Positions 36,000-47,300 of a stretch of 64,000 nucleotides of DNA are shown here, piece after piece. The first letter of the stretch is position 1. Every line of letters begins with the position of its first letter. Source of the stretch: Zhengitettix transpicula (lineage: Eukaryota; Arthropoda; Insecta; Orthoptera; Tetrigidae); the NCBI GenBank assembly GCA_037074705.1, contig CM073590.1, forward strand, positions 235,340,101 through 235,404,100. Direction: 5' to 3'. The translations under genes were made by a program, and so were the position numbers. The notes under the pieces were generated by a model that was given only the letters and a program-made list of their open reading frames with translations, searched no databases and was not told the origin of the DNA.

Positions 36000-38048
36000 A
36001 TTAATTTAAGTAGTTTTGAACAGTAATTTAAAATAACTTGTAAAGAAACTCATTTTTCTGTACTACAAGCATAGTATTCTTTATTATCCCTCTTCCTGGG
36101 CTCCGTCGCCATTGCTCTAATCGCATATCGATTGTAGTTTGTTTACGGTGCCGTTGTAGTTATTTATAGCGATCCTTACCTTATATATATTTTTAAATTA
36201 TTTTATTGCCTTTGTTTCGAAAACAGTCAGTTAAACGATTCTGTTTAAAATGTAATCGCCTGGGACTAACTAACGAGTACGACTGTAATCATTGAAATAT
36301 TTATGATGCTGGCCACCGAATAAATGCGTGTGCCTGTGTGTGGGTGGTAAAAGCAAGCTACAAACAACAGCTGGTGTTACTTCTTCATTAAACACAAACA
36401 CACGCCGAAAAAATAAATATATTGTAATAATCACAATGAGGCGTTAATTAATTTAATTTTAATTTAACGATTTTTAAAGAATTTGCCTCACGTTGAAGCG
36501 CCATTTTTTAATAATTAAAAATATAACCTTTACTTTGCTTTAAAGAATTAAAATAATTCACCTCACGTGAAGCGTCATTTGAAATGATTAAATGGAAGGC
36601 TTTTTTATTAAATGAAAAGATAATCAATTAACAAACAAACGATTTATTTATTTTGTTGCAATAACTCAAAAACAATTACAATTTAAGATATTAATTTCTC
36701 AGGGTCTCTACTGGGTTTGATAATGGGCACAACAAGTTGTTTTTAAATACCTTATTAACACACAGTTTATGATTCACCTAGACAATATGTCGATAGGAAG
36801 AAATTAAAAGAAACGAAATTAACTCTGATTGACAATTAAAACAGAACTAAATCTGACTTCTATCCTTTAATTACGTTTACATAAATCATTATTTTTGTAT
36901 TTTGTTACTCACATCTGTCCAGCTGGTTCCAGCATTCTTTTTGTTTTCTGGAGTACACTATGGCAAAATTTTTACACTGATTCTAATATCGGCTCACAGA
37001 TTTTACACTCTTGAAGTCAACCTTGATAGGCTCCCAGGAACTCGGATGATCCTCCTTTTTGTCAGCTATCTGATGACCGCTTGCCTTATATGAATCCTGT
37101 GATTCATAGATTAACTAGTCTTTTTACCGCTTGGGACTTAAACTGCAACTTTACTATTCCTGGCTGGCTACAGACGTAAAAACTGCTAACTTAGCGATAT
37201 TGACGGAATAATACTTCCGTGAATGTTTTTACTTTGTCTTAAATTCACAACTTTGTTTAATGATACATTAAAAGACGGTTAGTCTCTGCTCTAGTATCAT
37301 TTTTTCCGTCCTCCGAAATGTCCCGTCACCAACTGAATTATCGTCGTCTCGAGTTTTAGCGCGCATACGCCATTTTTGACTTTCCGACAAAGTAACAGAG
37401 CCTGGCTTCATTGTCGCTTTAGAAGCTCCTGCCGCTACAATTCAATTTTATTAAAACCAATTAATGTCCTAATTAATTGGCAATAAAATAAAACATTAAT
37501 AGTTATTTTATATGTAAGAAATGTTTTTGCAAGAATAAAAAAAATGACAAACTCGAACAATGAACTTTTCATGCTATGAATGAAAAATAAATAAATCAAT
37601 AATATTGAGTTTTATTGAAAAAGAAAATATACAGGAAACTAGTAACAAGGAAAATGTTTAGTAAGGGACCAGGAATCTTTAGTAACAAATGTCGCAATGT
37701 TTAGACGGGGTCTGATGAAAGAAAATAATTTACAAAAAGGTTGGGAGAAGAAAAAGGACTTAAAAATCAACATCATTTTACAATAAATGAAAGGCAATCT
37801 CCGAAAATATAATTAAATCTGTAAAACAGTTTACAAAAAGATGAAAATTTAACCAAAATCAATAAAAATTCGTCCCTAATTGACTCGTTGGTTAGAGACT
37901 AAGTAAGACCATTTCAGTTGTAATTTTATGTACCAGTGTGTGTGTGTAGTATGGCGTCGTGTCTTTTGGAATAAATGTGAATGATATATAATTAACTTGT
38001 ATTAAAATGGTACAAATCAAGAAATTTTCAGGAGAGAATATTGTACAG
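36000..38048. other. AT-rich spacer, nothing recognised
   Basis: No convincing coding frame. The sequence near 36902-37090 is open for 63 codons but without family resemblance. Confidence 0.4.
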
Positions 38049-38393
38049 TTTTTTTTTCAGGGTAACAGGCTACATGAGGGTAATCCACATGGTGGCAACT
38101 CCCCTTTAATAACATAAGAAGGGATTTGAAAGGTGGGATGCGGAAGGGTAGAGGAAGGTAGTCAAGGGTTAACTAGGGCCCCCGGGCTATATTTTAAAAA
38201 TCCTACCCAGTATTCACCTAAAAGTGATATAGGACAAACCCTAGAAAACCTGCATCAGATAGGTCGGCCATTGGGTACTTCTACCACGACCTTCCGATGG
38301 CAGGATAGGGGGTTTTCTATGGGGTCACAGCATTCCCTTCTCCGTGCCTCGATCAGTTTAGCAGGCAGCTAGCCGACTGTTCCAATGGGATCA
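38049..38393 (-). mobile_element. Retroposon family A, copy 11, 5'-truncated
   Basis: Minus orientation with a T-run at 38049-38057, then CAGGGTAACAGGCTACATGA. Homology stops after GTTCCAATGGGATCAACGAA, so about 200 bp are missing. Confidence 0.75.
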
Positions 38394-39639
38394 ACGAACG
38401 AATTTATTATTATTATTACGTTGTTGTTTCTTGTTACATCGATGGTTACAGAACGAACAGGATTGATATTCAGGGTACGAAGATCTGTATAGAGTGCGAG
38501 GGTAACGTGTTAAGTCATGTTAGCAGAATGCTGAACGTGTACTATCGTGGTACAGCAAAAATCTGAGTCTCTTCCAGCGTTGTATGACGGCCGTTGATCA
38601 GAGATATGTTCCCAAATCTAGTTGCAGTTACAAAGTACGTTTCGGACGACACGACAACTCAATCCATTTTTTGTACGTTTAATATAATCTACGTTGAAGG
38701 AACCCATCGTCGTTCAATTAGCACGTGATGGACGTGGGCAATGAATCATTTGATTGGCTCGGAAAAGTATTCACAATTTTCCGTGAAGTTACGTAGTTTT
38801 GGGGTGCATTGCATGTAGTCGCTGGCAAGTAGCAATGGAGACAACACGTGGGTGAAAACAAAATTATATCGACTAATAAAGGCAATTGAGATTTGTAGGA
38901 CCTTTTTATTCCCCATAGTCACCATTTCAGTTCAACTTCATCCCTCACTTTTTCCTTTCTTTTTTTTTCTCCCTTGTCCCAATTAACTTAGTCCTTGTTC
39001 TTCGAATCCTCTAGCAGAACGCCTCCCTCCGCAATTACACGGGACCTTCAGGGCAAAGCCTCCTCCTTTCTTTACTCCCCCCCCCCTCTTTTCTTTCGGA
39101 TGAAGAGGCGCCCTGCGGCAGTCATCAGCTCCTAAAACGTTCCTCTCCCAGCAGCAAGCGTGCAATCAAACTCGCGGAACACCTTGGGCTTTTACTCAAC
39201 GGGCAACGGTTACTTAATTTTTTGTGTGGCGAGAGTCTCGCAAATCGGTTCAAGCGATTCTACTTCCCAACCTAAATTACGTTAACCTCGACAGGCAGGA
39301 AGACGGATTCCTCCAGGAAACGTTTTTATGTTCCGAGAGTAACAAAGCCATGATGGCGGTAAAAGAAAACAATATTAAACGCAAATATCGGCAAAAATGG
39401 TGTCAGGACGATTGAAGACGAACCAACTTTACAATGTTCAGAGCGTCATTACACTAAAATTTACGTTCATTTTCATCTTATAAACGCTGTAACTATTTCA
39501 TACACCAAAACCTGAAAAACTAGCTTAAGTTTGAAGACTCTACACTGTTTAGTGTTTTTGTTTGCCAGCCATCATCAGTGAACGCTCTCAGTAAATTTGT
39601 AAATATAAAAAAAAAATGGTCGTCGTACATGTCTCAGTC
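38394..39639. other. Spacer left of the mariner cluster
   Basis: Mixed composition with a pyrimidine-rich patch at 38930-39100. No gene or repeat with clear ends. Confidence 0.4.
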
Positions 39640-40300
39640 CAACCAATATGGAAGTCGACCTATCTTCTACTCTGATGGAACCTGCTCCCTTGCTCACAGC
39701 AATACAATACTCGGTGGCAGAGATTAGACGAGGCTGCCAAGACGAGCGGTCGACCAAATGAAGTGAGCACGCACGAAAATGTCACGTAAATCCACAAAAT
39801 GGTATTGGATGACCGCGGCAGGTAACAGACAAGTTAGGCATGTAAAAAAGTGCTTCATAATGGCTGAAATTTTTGACACGAGAAAGCTGTTCACAAGACG
39901 GATGCCGCGTTTTCTTACAATGGAACAAACACAGCGTCGTAAGGATGTTGTTTCACAGCAATAAAGCCGAGATTTTGCCTCGGTTCCTAACCACGGATGA
40001 AACGTGGGTCCATCACTTCACACCTGGGACGAAGGAACAGTCGAAACAATGGACTGAAAGGGGAGAATCGACTCCTAAGGAAAAGAAGACAGTTCCATCT
40101 GCTGGCAAGGTCGTGGCGTCAGGGGTCCTTTTGGAATGCGCATGGAATATTTGTCAGAGATTATCTTCAAAAAGGAAAAAAAACTAACGACGAGTATATG
40201 TACAGGTATTGCAGCGTTTAACTGATAAAATCAATAAAAAATGGCCGAATTTGGCGAAAAAAAACAGTTTACACATCCATTATCACGATGGCCAAAATCA
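39640..40300 (+). pseudogene. Heavily decayed mariner transposase
   Basis: Scattered frames give MEPAPLLTAIQYSVAEIRRG, KTSGRPNEVSTHENV, FDTRKLFTRRMPRFLTMEQT, then FLTTDETWVHHFTPGTKEQS and KNSLHIHYHDGQ. The order matches mariner. The HDN triad is now HDG and many frameshifts are present. Terminal repeats were not found. Confidence 0.72.
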
Positions 40301-40584
40301 GGTTTTTGGAAAAACAAATGTCCAAAAGCAATCTTTAAGAGTAATATTTAAGGGCCGTTCCAGAAATCCAGGAAAATATGATGAATCAGGAATCGTGTCA
40401 CCTTCCAGCTTATATCATTTCGATATTTACTTTTTGTGAGTAAAGTAACTTAGTCGTCTTCAACTCCCCACCAGAACACGAGGCCCATATATGCCCTTAA
40501 AAACGTATTATTTATTTCTGACGAATGAGAATCGAGAGGAAAATTTCGCTCGCATAATAACCAGCAGACTCTCCTTCACGGATA

Positions 40585-40674
40585 CAGAAAACAAACAATT
40601 AAGTAACGTTAACATTTAATTCAGCCGGTCAGAAAACAAACAATTAAGTAACGTTAACATTTAATTCAGCCGGT
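40585..40674 (+). repeat. Perfect tandem duplication, 2 x 45 bp
   Basis: CAGAAAACAAACAATTAAGT... to CAGCCGGT at 40585-40629 is repeated without change at 40630-40674. It lies between two mariner elements. Confidence 0.9.
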
Positions 40675-40848
40675 CAGGTCCACATAAAAGAGAGGTCCAT
40701 AAATTAAAAATTACTCCGAGTACACTATCTCACAGCATTCAATATATTGTAAATAAGTAATAAACATTAATTAAAAATTATTCTTAAATAAATAAAATCT
40801 TATAAATTCAATATAATACAACGCTTATGTTAATTACACACAGAAGTA

Positions 40849-42091
40849 CGAGGGTGAATCAAATATAAACGAGACTTTTGGACCTGCTCGCGCAATAGTG
40901 ATGGAAGAACGTTCCGCTGTTATTGGCTGTTAGGTTGGTTTGTCAGGAGTGGGGGAAGCACGTGACTCATCATCATAGACTCGCTCAGTGTCCATCGTTA
41001 CGATGTCTGAGCAGGAGGTACCTCCCTCTATTGCGCAACGTATTGTTATCAAGTTTTTAGCTGCAGAAGGTGTAAAACCGGCCGAAATCTTGAGAAGATT
41101 GACTGCACAGTTCGGGGAAGAGACGCTGTCGCGAGCTAGAGTGTTTGCTTGGCATAAACAGTTCGTGAAGGGCCGTGAACGTGTTGAAAATGAGAGCCAT
41201 GACCGCAGACCCCGCACCAGCATTTCAGCGGGCAACATCGACAGTGTTCGTCAACTTGTTGAACGTGATAGGCGTCTAACAACTTCGGATATTGCAATTG
41301 AGGATGGAATAAGTTATGGGAGCACTTACTCTATACTCTCAGAGGAGCTATGGTGGGTTCCTCGCCTTCTCACAGTTGACCAGAAACTGAATCGTTTTCA
41401 AGTGTGTGAGCGTCTTCTTGCACGATTTCGGGAAGAAGGAGACCCATTTCTTTCTCACCATTTATTTGTCACCTGTGATGAAACGTGGGTGCATCACTAC
41501 ACCCCTGAGTCGAAACAAGCGAGTATGGAGTGGAGGAAGAAAGGAGAAACAGGACCAGTGAAAGCCAAGTCACGATTATCGGCTGGCAAGGTTTTGGCTA
41601 CCGTTTTTTTTGACCAGCGTGGCCAGCTGCACCTTGATTTTTTGCATGAGCGCAGAACAATTAATGCGGCATACTACTGCCAAATTTTGACAGAGGTCAG
41701 ACTTGCATATCGCCGCAAAAGACGAGACCTTCCGATGAGAAAAGTGATTCTCCTCCATGACAATGCTCGCCCCCATACAGCAGCCCTGACACTGGAACAC
41801 CCTCCATACAGTCCAGACCAGTCTCCCTGCGACTTCCATGTCTTTGGTCCTCTCAAGGAAGCTTTGGGAGGGCAAAAATTCCACAGCGATAATGAGGTTG
41901 TGCGCAATTGGCTACAAACACGACCTGACTCTTTTTACGTGGAAGGAATTAAAAAATTACCTATACGCTGGGAAAAATGTGTTTATAAACCAGGAGATTA
42001 TGTAGAAAAATAAACTATGATTGTTTGTGCGTTTAAAATCAAAATAAATATTTAAAAAAAATAAGTCTTGTTTATGTTTGATTCACCCTCG
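40849..42091 (+). mobile_element. Full-length mariner element, near-intact
   Basis: CGAGGGTGAATCAAATATAA at the left and the complement of TTATGTTTGATTCACCCTCG at the right make 27-bp inverted repeats with two mismatches. TA flanks at 40847-40848 and 42092-42093. The length is 1,243 bp. It is the best preserved DNA transposon in the window. Confidence 0.93.
41003..42013 (+). CDS. Mariner transposase, open frame but shortened catalytic domain
   Basis: 336 codons from MSEQEVPPSIAQRIVIKFLA to CVYKPGDYVEK, stop. The N-terminal helix-turn-helix (about residues 5-115) and a WVPRLLT linker are present. CDETWVHH and HDNARPH carry the first two catalytic aspartates; the third is in QSPCDFHVFGPL. Between the second and third aspartates there are 23 residues instead of the 34 of canonical mariners: 11 residues after HTAALT are missing in frame. 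An activity defect is therefore likely although the frame is intact. An upstream GTG at 40988 is in frame, but the ATG fits the family start. It would bind its own terminal repeats and move by cut-and-paste at TA. Confidence 0.85.
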   Translation: MSEQEVPPSIAQRIVIKFLAAEGVKPAEILRRLTAQFGEETLSRARVFAWHKQFVKGRERVENESHDRRPRTSISAGNIDSVRQLVERDRRLTTSDIAIEDGISYGSTYSILSEELWWVPRLLTVDQKLNRFQVCERLLARFREEGDPFLSHHLFVTCDETWVHHYTPESKQASMEWRKKGETGPVKAKSRLSAGKVLATVFFDQRGQLHLDFLHERRTINAAYYCQILTEVRLAYRRKRRDLPMRKVILLHDNARPHTAALTLEHPPYSPDQSPCDFHVFGPLKEALGGQKFHSDNEVVRNWLQTRPDSFYVEGIKKLPIRWEKCVYKPGDYVEK

Positions 42092-42329
42092 TATAACATC
42101 TATTAGTCAGCGATTTTACAATCTAAACGAAAAAATCAGTGTAAAGGTTAAATTGTCTATGAATCAAGTGTTCATATTTTAGCTTACACTTTGCGTTTCT
42201 ACGATACTGGTTTCACTTAGTTATTATTTTTTTCACAATGTGGTAATATTGTTAAAAATGAGTGTTAAATTATATAAAAAATACCTTATACTACAATTCA
42301 AAATTATTTAACAAATTAATGAATAAAAT

Positions 42330-42495
42330 TTTCTTTATTTATGGAAAGTGCGAGGCACCAAAAGATATTAACTATATCTCAGGGATTATTAAAAACAGTC
42401 GCAGTTTTTAGGTCAACTTTACAGAAAAACGCCAACTGAATACCGTTTTAAATTAAATGTAATTAAGGAATAAATCTCGGTATTTGCTTACATAA
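42330..42495 (-). repeat. Dispersed repeat, copy 2
   Basis: Reverse-complement partner of 35821-35990, with the same ordered blocks and small insertions between them. It lies about 240 bp right of the intact mariner. Confidence 0.55.
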
Positions 42496-44399
42496 TTTCC
42501 GCATTCATTTGGAATATTTTCCGGCGGTTGTCGACATCAGGAAAATAGGAATCTGCTTGGATGTTCGCCCACCCTCCTAGTCCGTTTTCCTCGTTGCTGC
42601 CACTCTTTCTCCTACAGTGTTACGAGACTTTTGTCACTGATCCAGTACGTTGTCTTACTATACGTGTAAACAAAAGAACGGTAACATGTCAGCATATCCA
42701 AGAAGAAAAATCGCCCCGAGGCCCTTTTCTCTCGCTGTTTATATATCGTTACCCCGCCTAGCAAAACGTCATCTCATTTAACCACGTGGTATAGGCGGTA
42801 AAGTTGTGTTTGACCAAATTGCCGACAAATCCAAACTCTAGGTATGCATAGACTTTGCTTATTGAAGAAAACCATTAGTTTGAAATGTATAGAAGATTTA
42901 CAGTGTTGGGTTCTTAGCCATCTACTTTTCACTCTTTGTCGGCGAAATTATAAAGAAGGTATTCTTTCGTACCACCACAGTTAAACGAATCATATATTAT
43001 ATTTCAGTTGCTCATTATATCCTTTTTTTAAAATAATTGACATTCCACGTTACCCATAAGAGCATATTAGTTGTAATTTATATTTTCATTATTTAAACTT
43101 TATGACGTCGCTCAAGCACATCATTTGCATAGTAAAATTTGAATTCATTTTGTTTTAAGGACATAAAGACCTCGTTGGGTTTTCAATGTCCCCTACCTTC
43201 TATTTTGGTACAGAAATCCGAAGAGCGTCTAGCAAGTACACAGGATAATTAATTACGTCGTTCATCCAAAAAAAAAAAATTGACAAACTCAACAAGGCAA
43301 TACAGATTTGTTGTCCACAATGACGCAAATTAGTTTCCATTTGCTTGTTCTAAGGCAGACAGAAAACGCGCGATCCGAATTGCCATCGAATGGTAAAAAA
43401 ATGTAACATGACAAAAGGGTACAATAAACGAGGGCGAAAATATTGCATTAAACTACCAAGGGGGAGGGGGGAATTGCCACATTATGGCAACATTAAAAAA
43501 TTTACTTTATTAACAAGTGGGGCGTGCTGTAACTCTGAAATGTAGATTAGAAGACATTCCATTTTGATCCGACTCTTAAAGTATATAAGTCAGAAAAATA
43601 AAGTTTATTGAATAATTACAATTTCTTCAAATCAAAAATTAATTTATAAACGTCGATTCGTTTTAAATTTAGAACTCTTCTGATAATTAATTAGAACAAC
43701 TTGAAAACAAATGTTCATCTTTCTTCATTTTAAGGTTGTAGTGTAGAACATTTAACTGACTTAAAAAGAGTTTTGAGACTTGCTGCTACACCTAATCCAG
43801 TTGAATTATTTCGTTGAGGTGCGTTCAGACTCCTGTTCCCAATTCTGATTCTTGACCTTTTAACCGAGTTTCTTAATGTCAGAGACATTGGATTCCTTCC
43901 TTTCTGTCTGAGTTAATTTATATTATTGACAAAAGAAGACCTGAATGAGAAATAATTATTTTCATGTTCTTATTTTTCAAGTTACTCTACTGTAATGGCT
44001 GTATCCCACAAATAATGTCTCAACTACAAAGCTATTTACTGCTACACAAGAAAAATAGCAATATAATGCAACCTCTCATCAGCACAACTCCTTGAATGAT
44101 CCTAATGAGGAAATTTCTTCATAACTACTTTAAATTGCTCCCTTCTATTGTCATCCCCAGTTTTTGCAAGGGCAAAAGTGACTCTGGCAGCAACCGAATG
44201 ATTTAACGATGGGAACGACGTGCAAGTAGGATGTTGGGAACTCACAGAAACTCCCTCTTTCGACTGTAAGTAGTTTATCGGAAGTAAAATCAGGAGATGA
44301 ATAATTTTCAATAAATGAAAACAACAGATATACTTGTATTTTAATCATTTTTCTTGTATTTCTTCTTGAGAACAACTATATACATTTATTTACATTCAC
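42496..44399. other. AT-rich spacer, nothing recognised
   Basis: Marks the change from the repeat-dense left part to the repeat-poor HELZ flank. No coding frame of note. Confidence 0.4.
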
Positions 44400-47300
44400 T
44401 TCAATATATTAAATATTTAAAATAAAGTTTTCATAATATAATGTGGGAGGGGGAAACCTTCTTCGGGACAAAAACCCCCTCCTTATTACACACACATATT
44501 ACTTATTATTACCAACAATTACAATAAAGAGGACGTAGTGCTTGTGATGGTAAAAATTTAGAAACTACATATTAGGACGAGATATTGTGCAGTAATGTAC
44601 GATGACAGGTATTCCAACACGATAGAAATATTTAATACATTTAAATTTGGATACAAAAAATTCACGTTTGACAACATGGTTTGATGTATAAAATTGACAC
44701 ATTAGCTGCTGTCGTTCACCGAGTTGCAGTAGCAATCTGGTAAATGTACCAGCCCACAATTACAAGACTATTTCCTCTGGCACCTTTGTTATTTATTTAC
44801 TAATTTACCTTATGTCAATGTTGCCTGCAACATTACATTAGACCTGAATAATATAGGTAGGAAAGTGAAGTAGTCCAGTAATCTGAGACCAGCAATCAAT
44901 TTTGTATGCTTTTGTTGCATTTGAATAGATAACTTGCCTAAAATATATCTCATTCCAGTCTACATGTCTCTGAGTTTCATGCTTTGATACACACACATTT
45001 ATATGATCCCATTTCAAATATTATCACAATTTTAAATAATGTTAATGCTAGCAAAAATTATCAGTTCATTTGTGCAGCAAGAGTATACAAGTTATGATTA
45101 AACCTGTCAACATTTTCTTTCCTTTCTTCTCATAATTTACACCTTGCACATGAACAGAAAATAAATTTGTTACATTATTCGGCACATCAATAGGTAATAC
45201 TAAGAATTAAACATTCAGGATAATGACAAGATGGCAGGTATTACATCTCAACATTTCTTCAGTAAAACCATGATAGTTATATAAATAGTGCCAAAGATGT
45301 ACTTAATTAAAACTTACTTTGTACACACAAACAAGTTAGCACAACTCAAAATTCGGTGGGTTTTCTTTCCAAACATGTATATCATATTCGTTAACTGTGA
45401 CGAAGTTTCATATTTCTCATTAGCCGCCAAATATTGAATAAAAGAATTTTGATATGAATAATTTATATAATTTAATGGAGAACTACATGTTGAAATATTA
45501 TTGGAAAGAAAAAGTGACAAATTAAAAGTAAGATTGTTACTACAAATTCATCAAATCTTTTGAGTTGTGCCTGTTTTCTGAAGCCTTATATACATTAAAT
45601 AGTACTGAAATTCAATTCCCTCACAATTCAATCTGGTTGTGACAAGCCAATACACATATAAATCTTTTACTTATCATGATAAAAAAAACACCAGCTGTTC
45701 TAGACTCAGCATATGAATTCTCAAAAACATTCATACTTCATATAAAAACACATGAAAAGTTGGCATTTCTCAAAATGTTGAAAAATTCATAAATTGAAAC
45801 ATATAACTTGATATAAAAACTGTTTATAACACATTTTATTAAAATTCAAAACGAGAAGATCTTATTTAATGACCAGGCTTCATAAAATATTTCCAGAGAA
45901 CTATTCTACTAAACATGGCCTTGCATGTTGTTAAATACCACTTAAATATAAAAAAGAAAATTGTTTCTCAATTCGATGAAAACTTGGGAACTAGCGAAGA
46001 ATGGAGCTGCATTACTTTAACTTGATTTAAATATGTTCAAAATAAAATCAGATTATATAATACTGAAGAATGACTTCAGAATAATCCATCAGTAGCTCAC
46101 TATATTCACTTGCTACCAAAGAGACCTAAGTCCAACTTATTGTGGCATTCTCTTGAAAGCCATTTCATATTTTTTATTTTAAAAGAGAATTGAAGGAAAA
46201 TCAATTACTGAAAACCGTTACTTATTTTGTTTGTACACATAACAGAACCATCAACTGGAAGATAATACTATGTAAAAGTTGTTAAATTATACAAATGGAA
46301 TCTATGTGATAAATGAAAAACTATATACTCAGCAACATTTATAGGTACTAACATCATTCTTTGATTTTTAAATTTGGCCAAGAACTACTCACTAACAAAA
46401 TTGAAGGTTGTGATGTAGAGAAGAAATCCAGGATTAGCTATTGACTTCAGATAATCAATGAAAAATAAATATTTTGCAAAAAGACAAATGTTAAAATGTT
46501 GATTTATCCTTCGATGGAACACATTAACAACAAAAATGTGTCCATACCAGGAATGAGTGCTAGGTTATGAGTGTTTCACAAGGGTTGATAACATTCTGAG
46601 CAGCACATTCATCATTGAGTGGCTGTCATAAGTTTTGAAGGCATAACACATGCTGGAGTAAAATGAAAATTACATGAGCAATGAAATCATAGTGAAACAA
46701 AATTATGATAAATGACATAGCTTAAGAAAATTACACTTTGACAATCACTCAATGTAACGTAAGTGTAACATTAATAATATTTTTTTCTATACTTTTGAGC
46801 TATTAATCGCTTGTTTTAAGAATCAGCAACTTACACAAGTATTAAACATTGATGGGTTTTTTTCGCCATAAAATGAATTCAACAACATAATTGACAAGCT
46901 ATTGTATATAACAAGTAACCATTGTAAGTTACATTATGCAACACCTCACATATTTTGGGAGAAGACAGAATTAATTTTGCACCATCTCAGTTTTGATATA
47001 TACCAAAAAGCCTAATGGCTTTCTGCATCCAGACAAATGAGTGATAATTATCTAGAACTGTGACAAATTTTTGCACAGACATTTTTCCAAGTTTGTTAAT
47101 TATGATTTATGGATGGCAGAATGTAATACTGGAACAAATATGCAGTCCAGTCAGTAAAAAAATTGACCTCAGCTGGGAGTATTAACAGATCAGGCTAACA
47201 GAATTTGCAAATAGCTTGCTATGTGAACTGTGTTAAGACAGACCATACAAAAAATTTGTAGTACAGTAAGGTTTTGAAATATTCAAATTGGCAAAAATGG

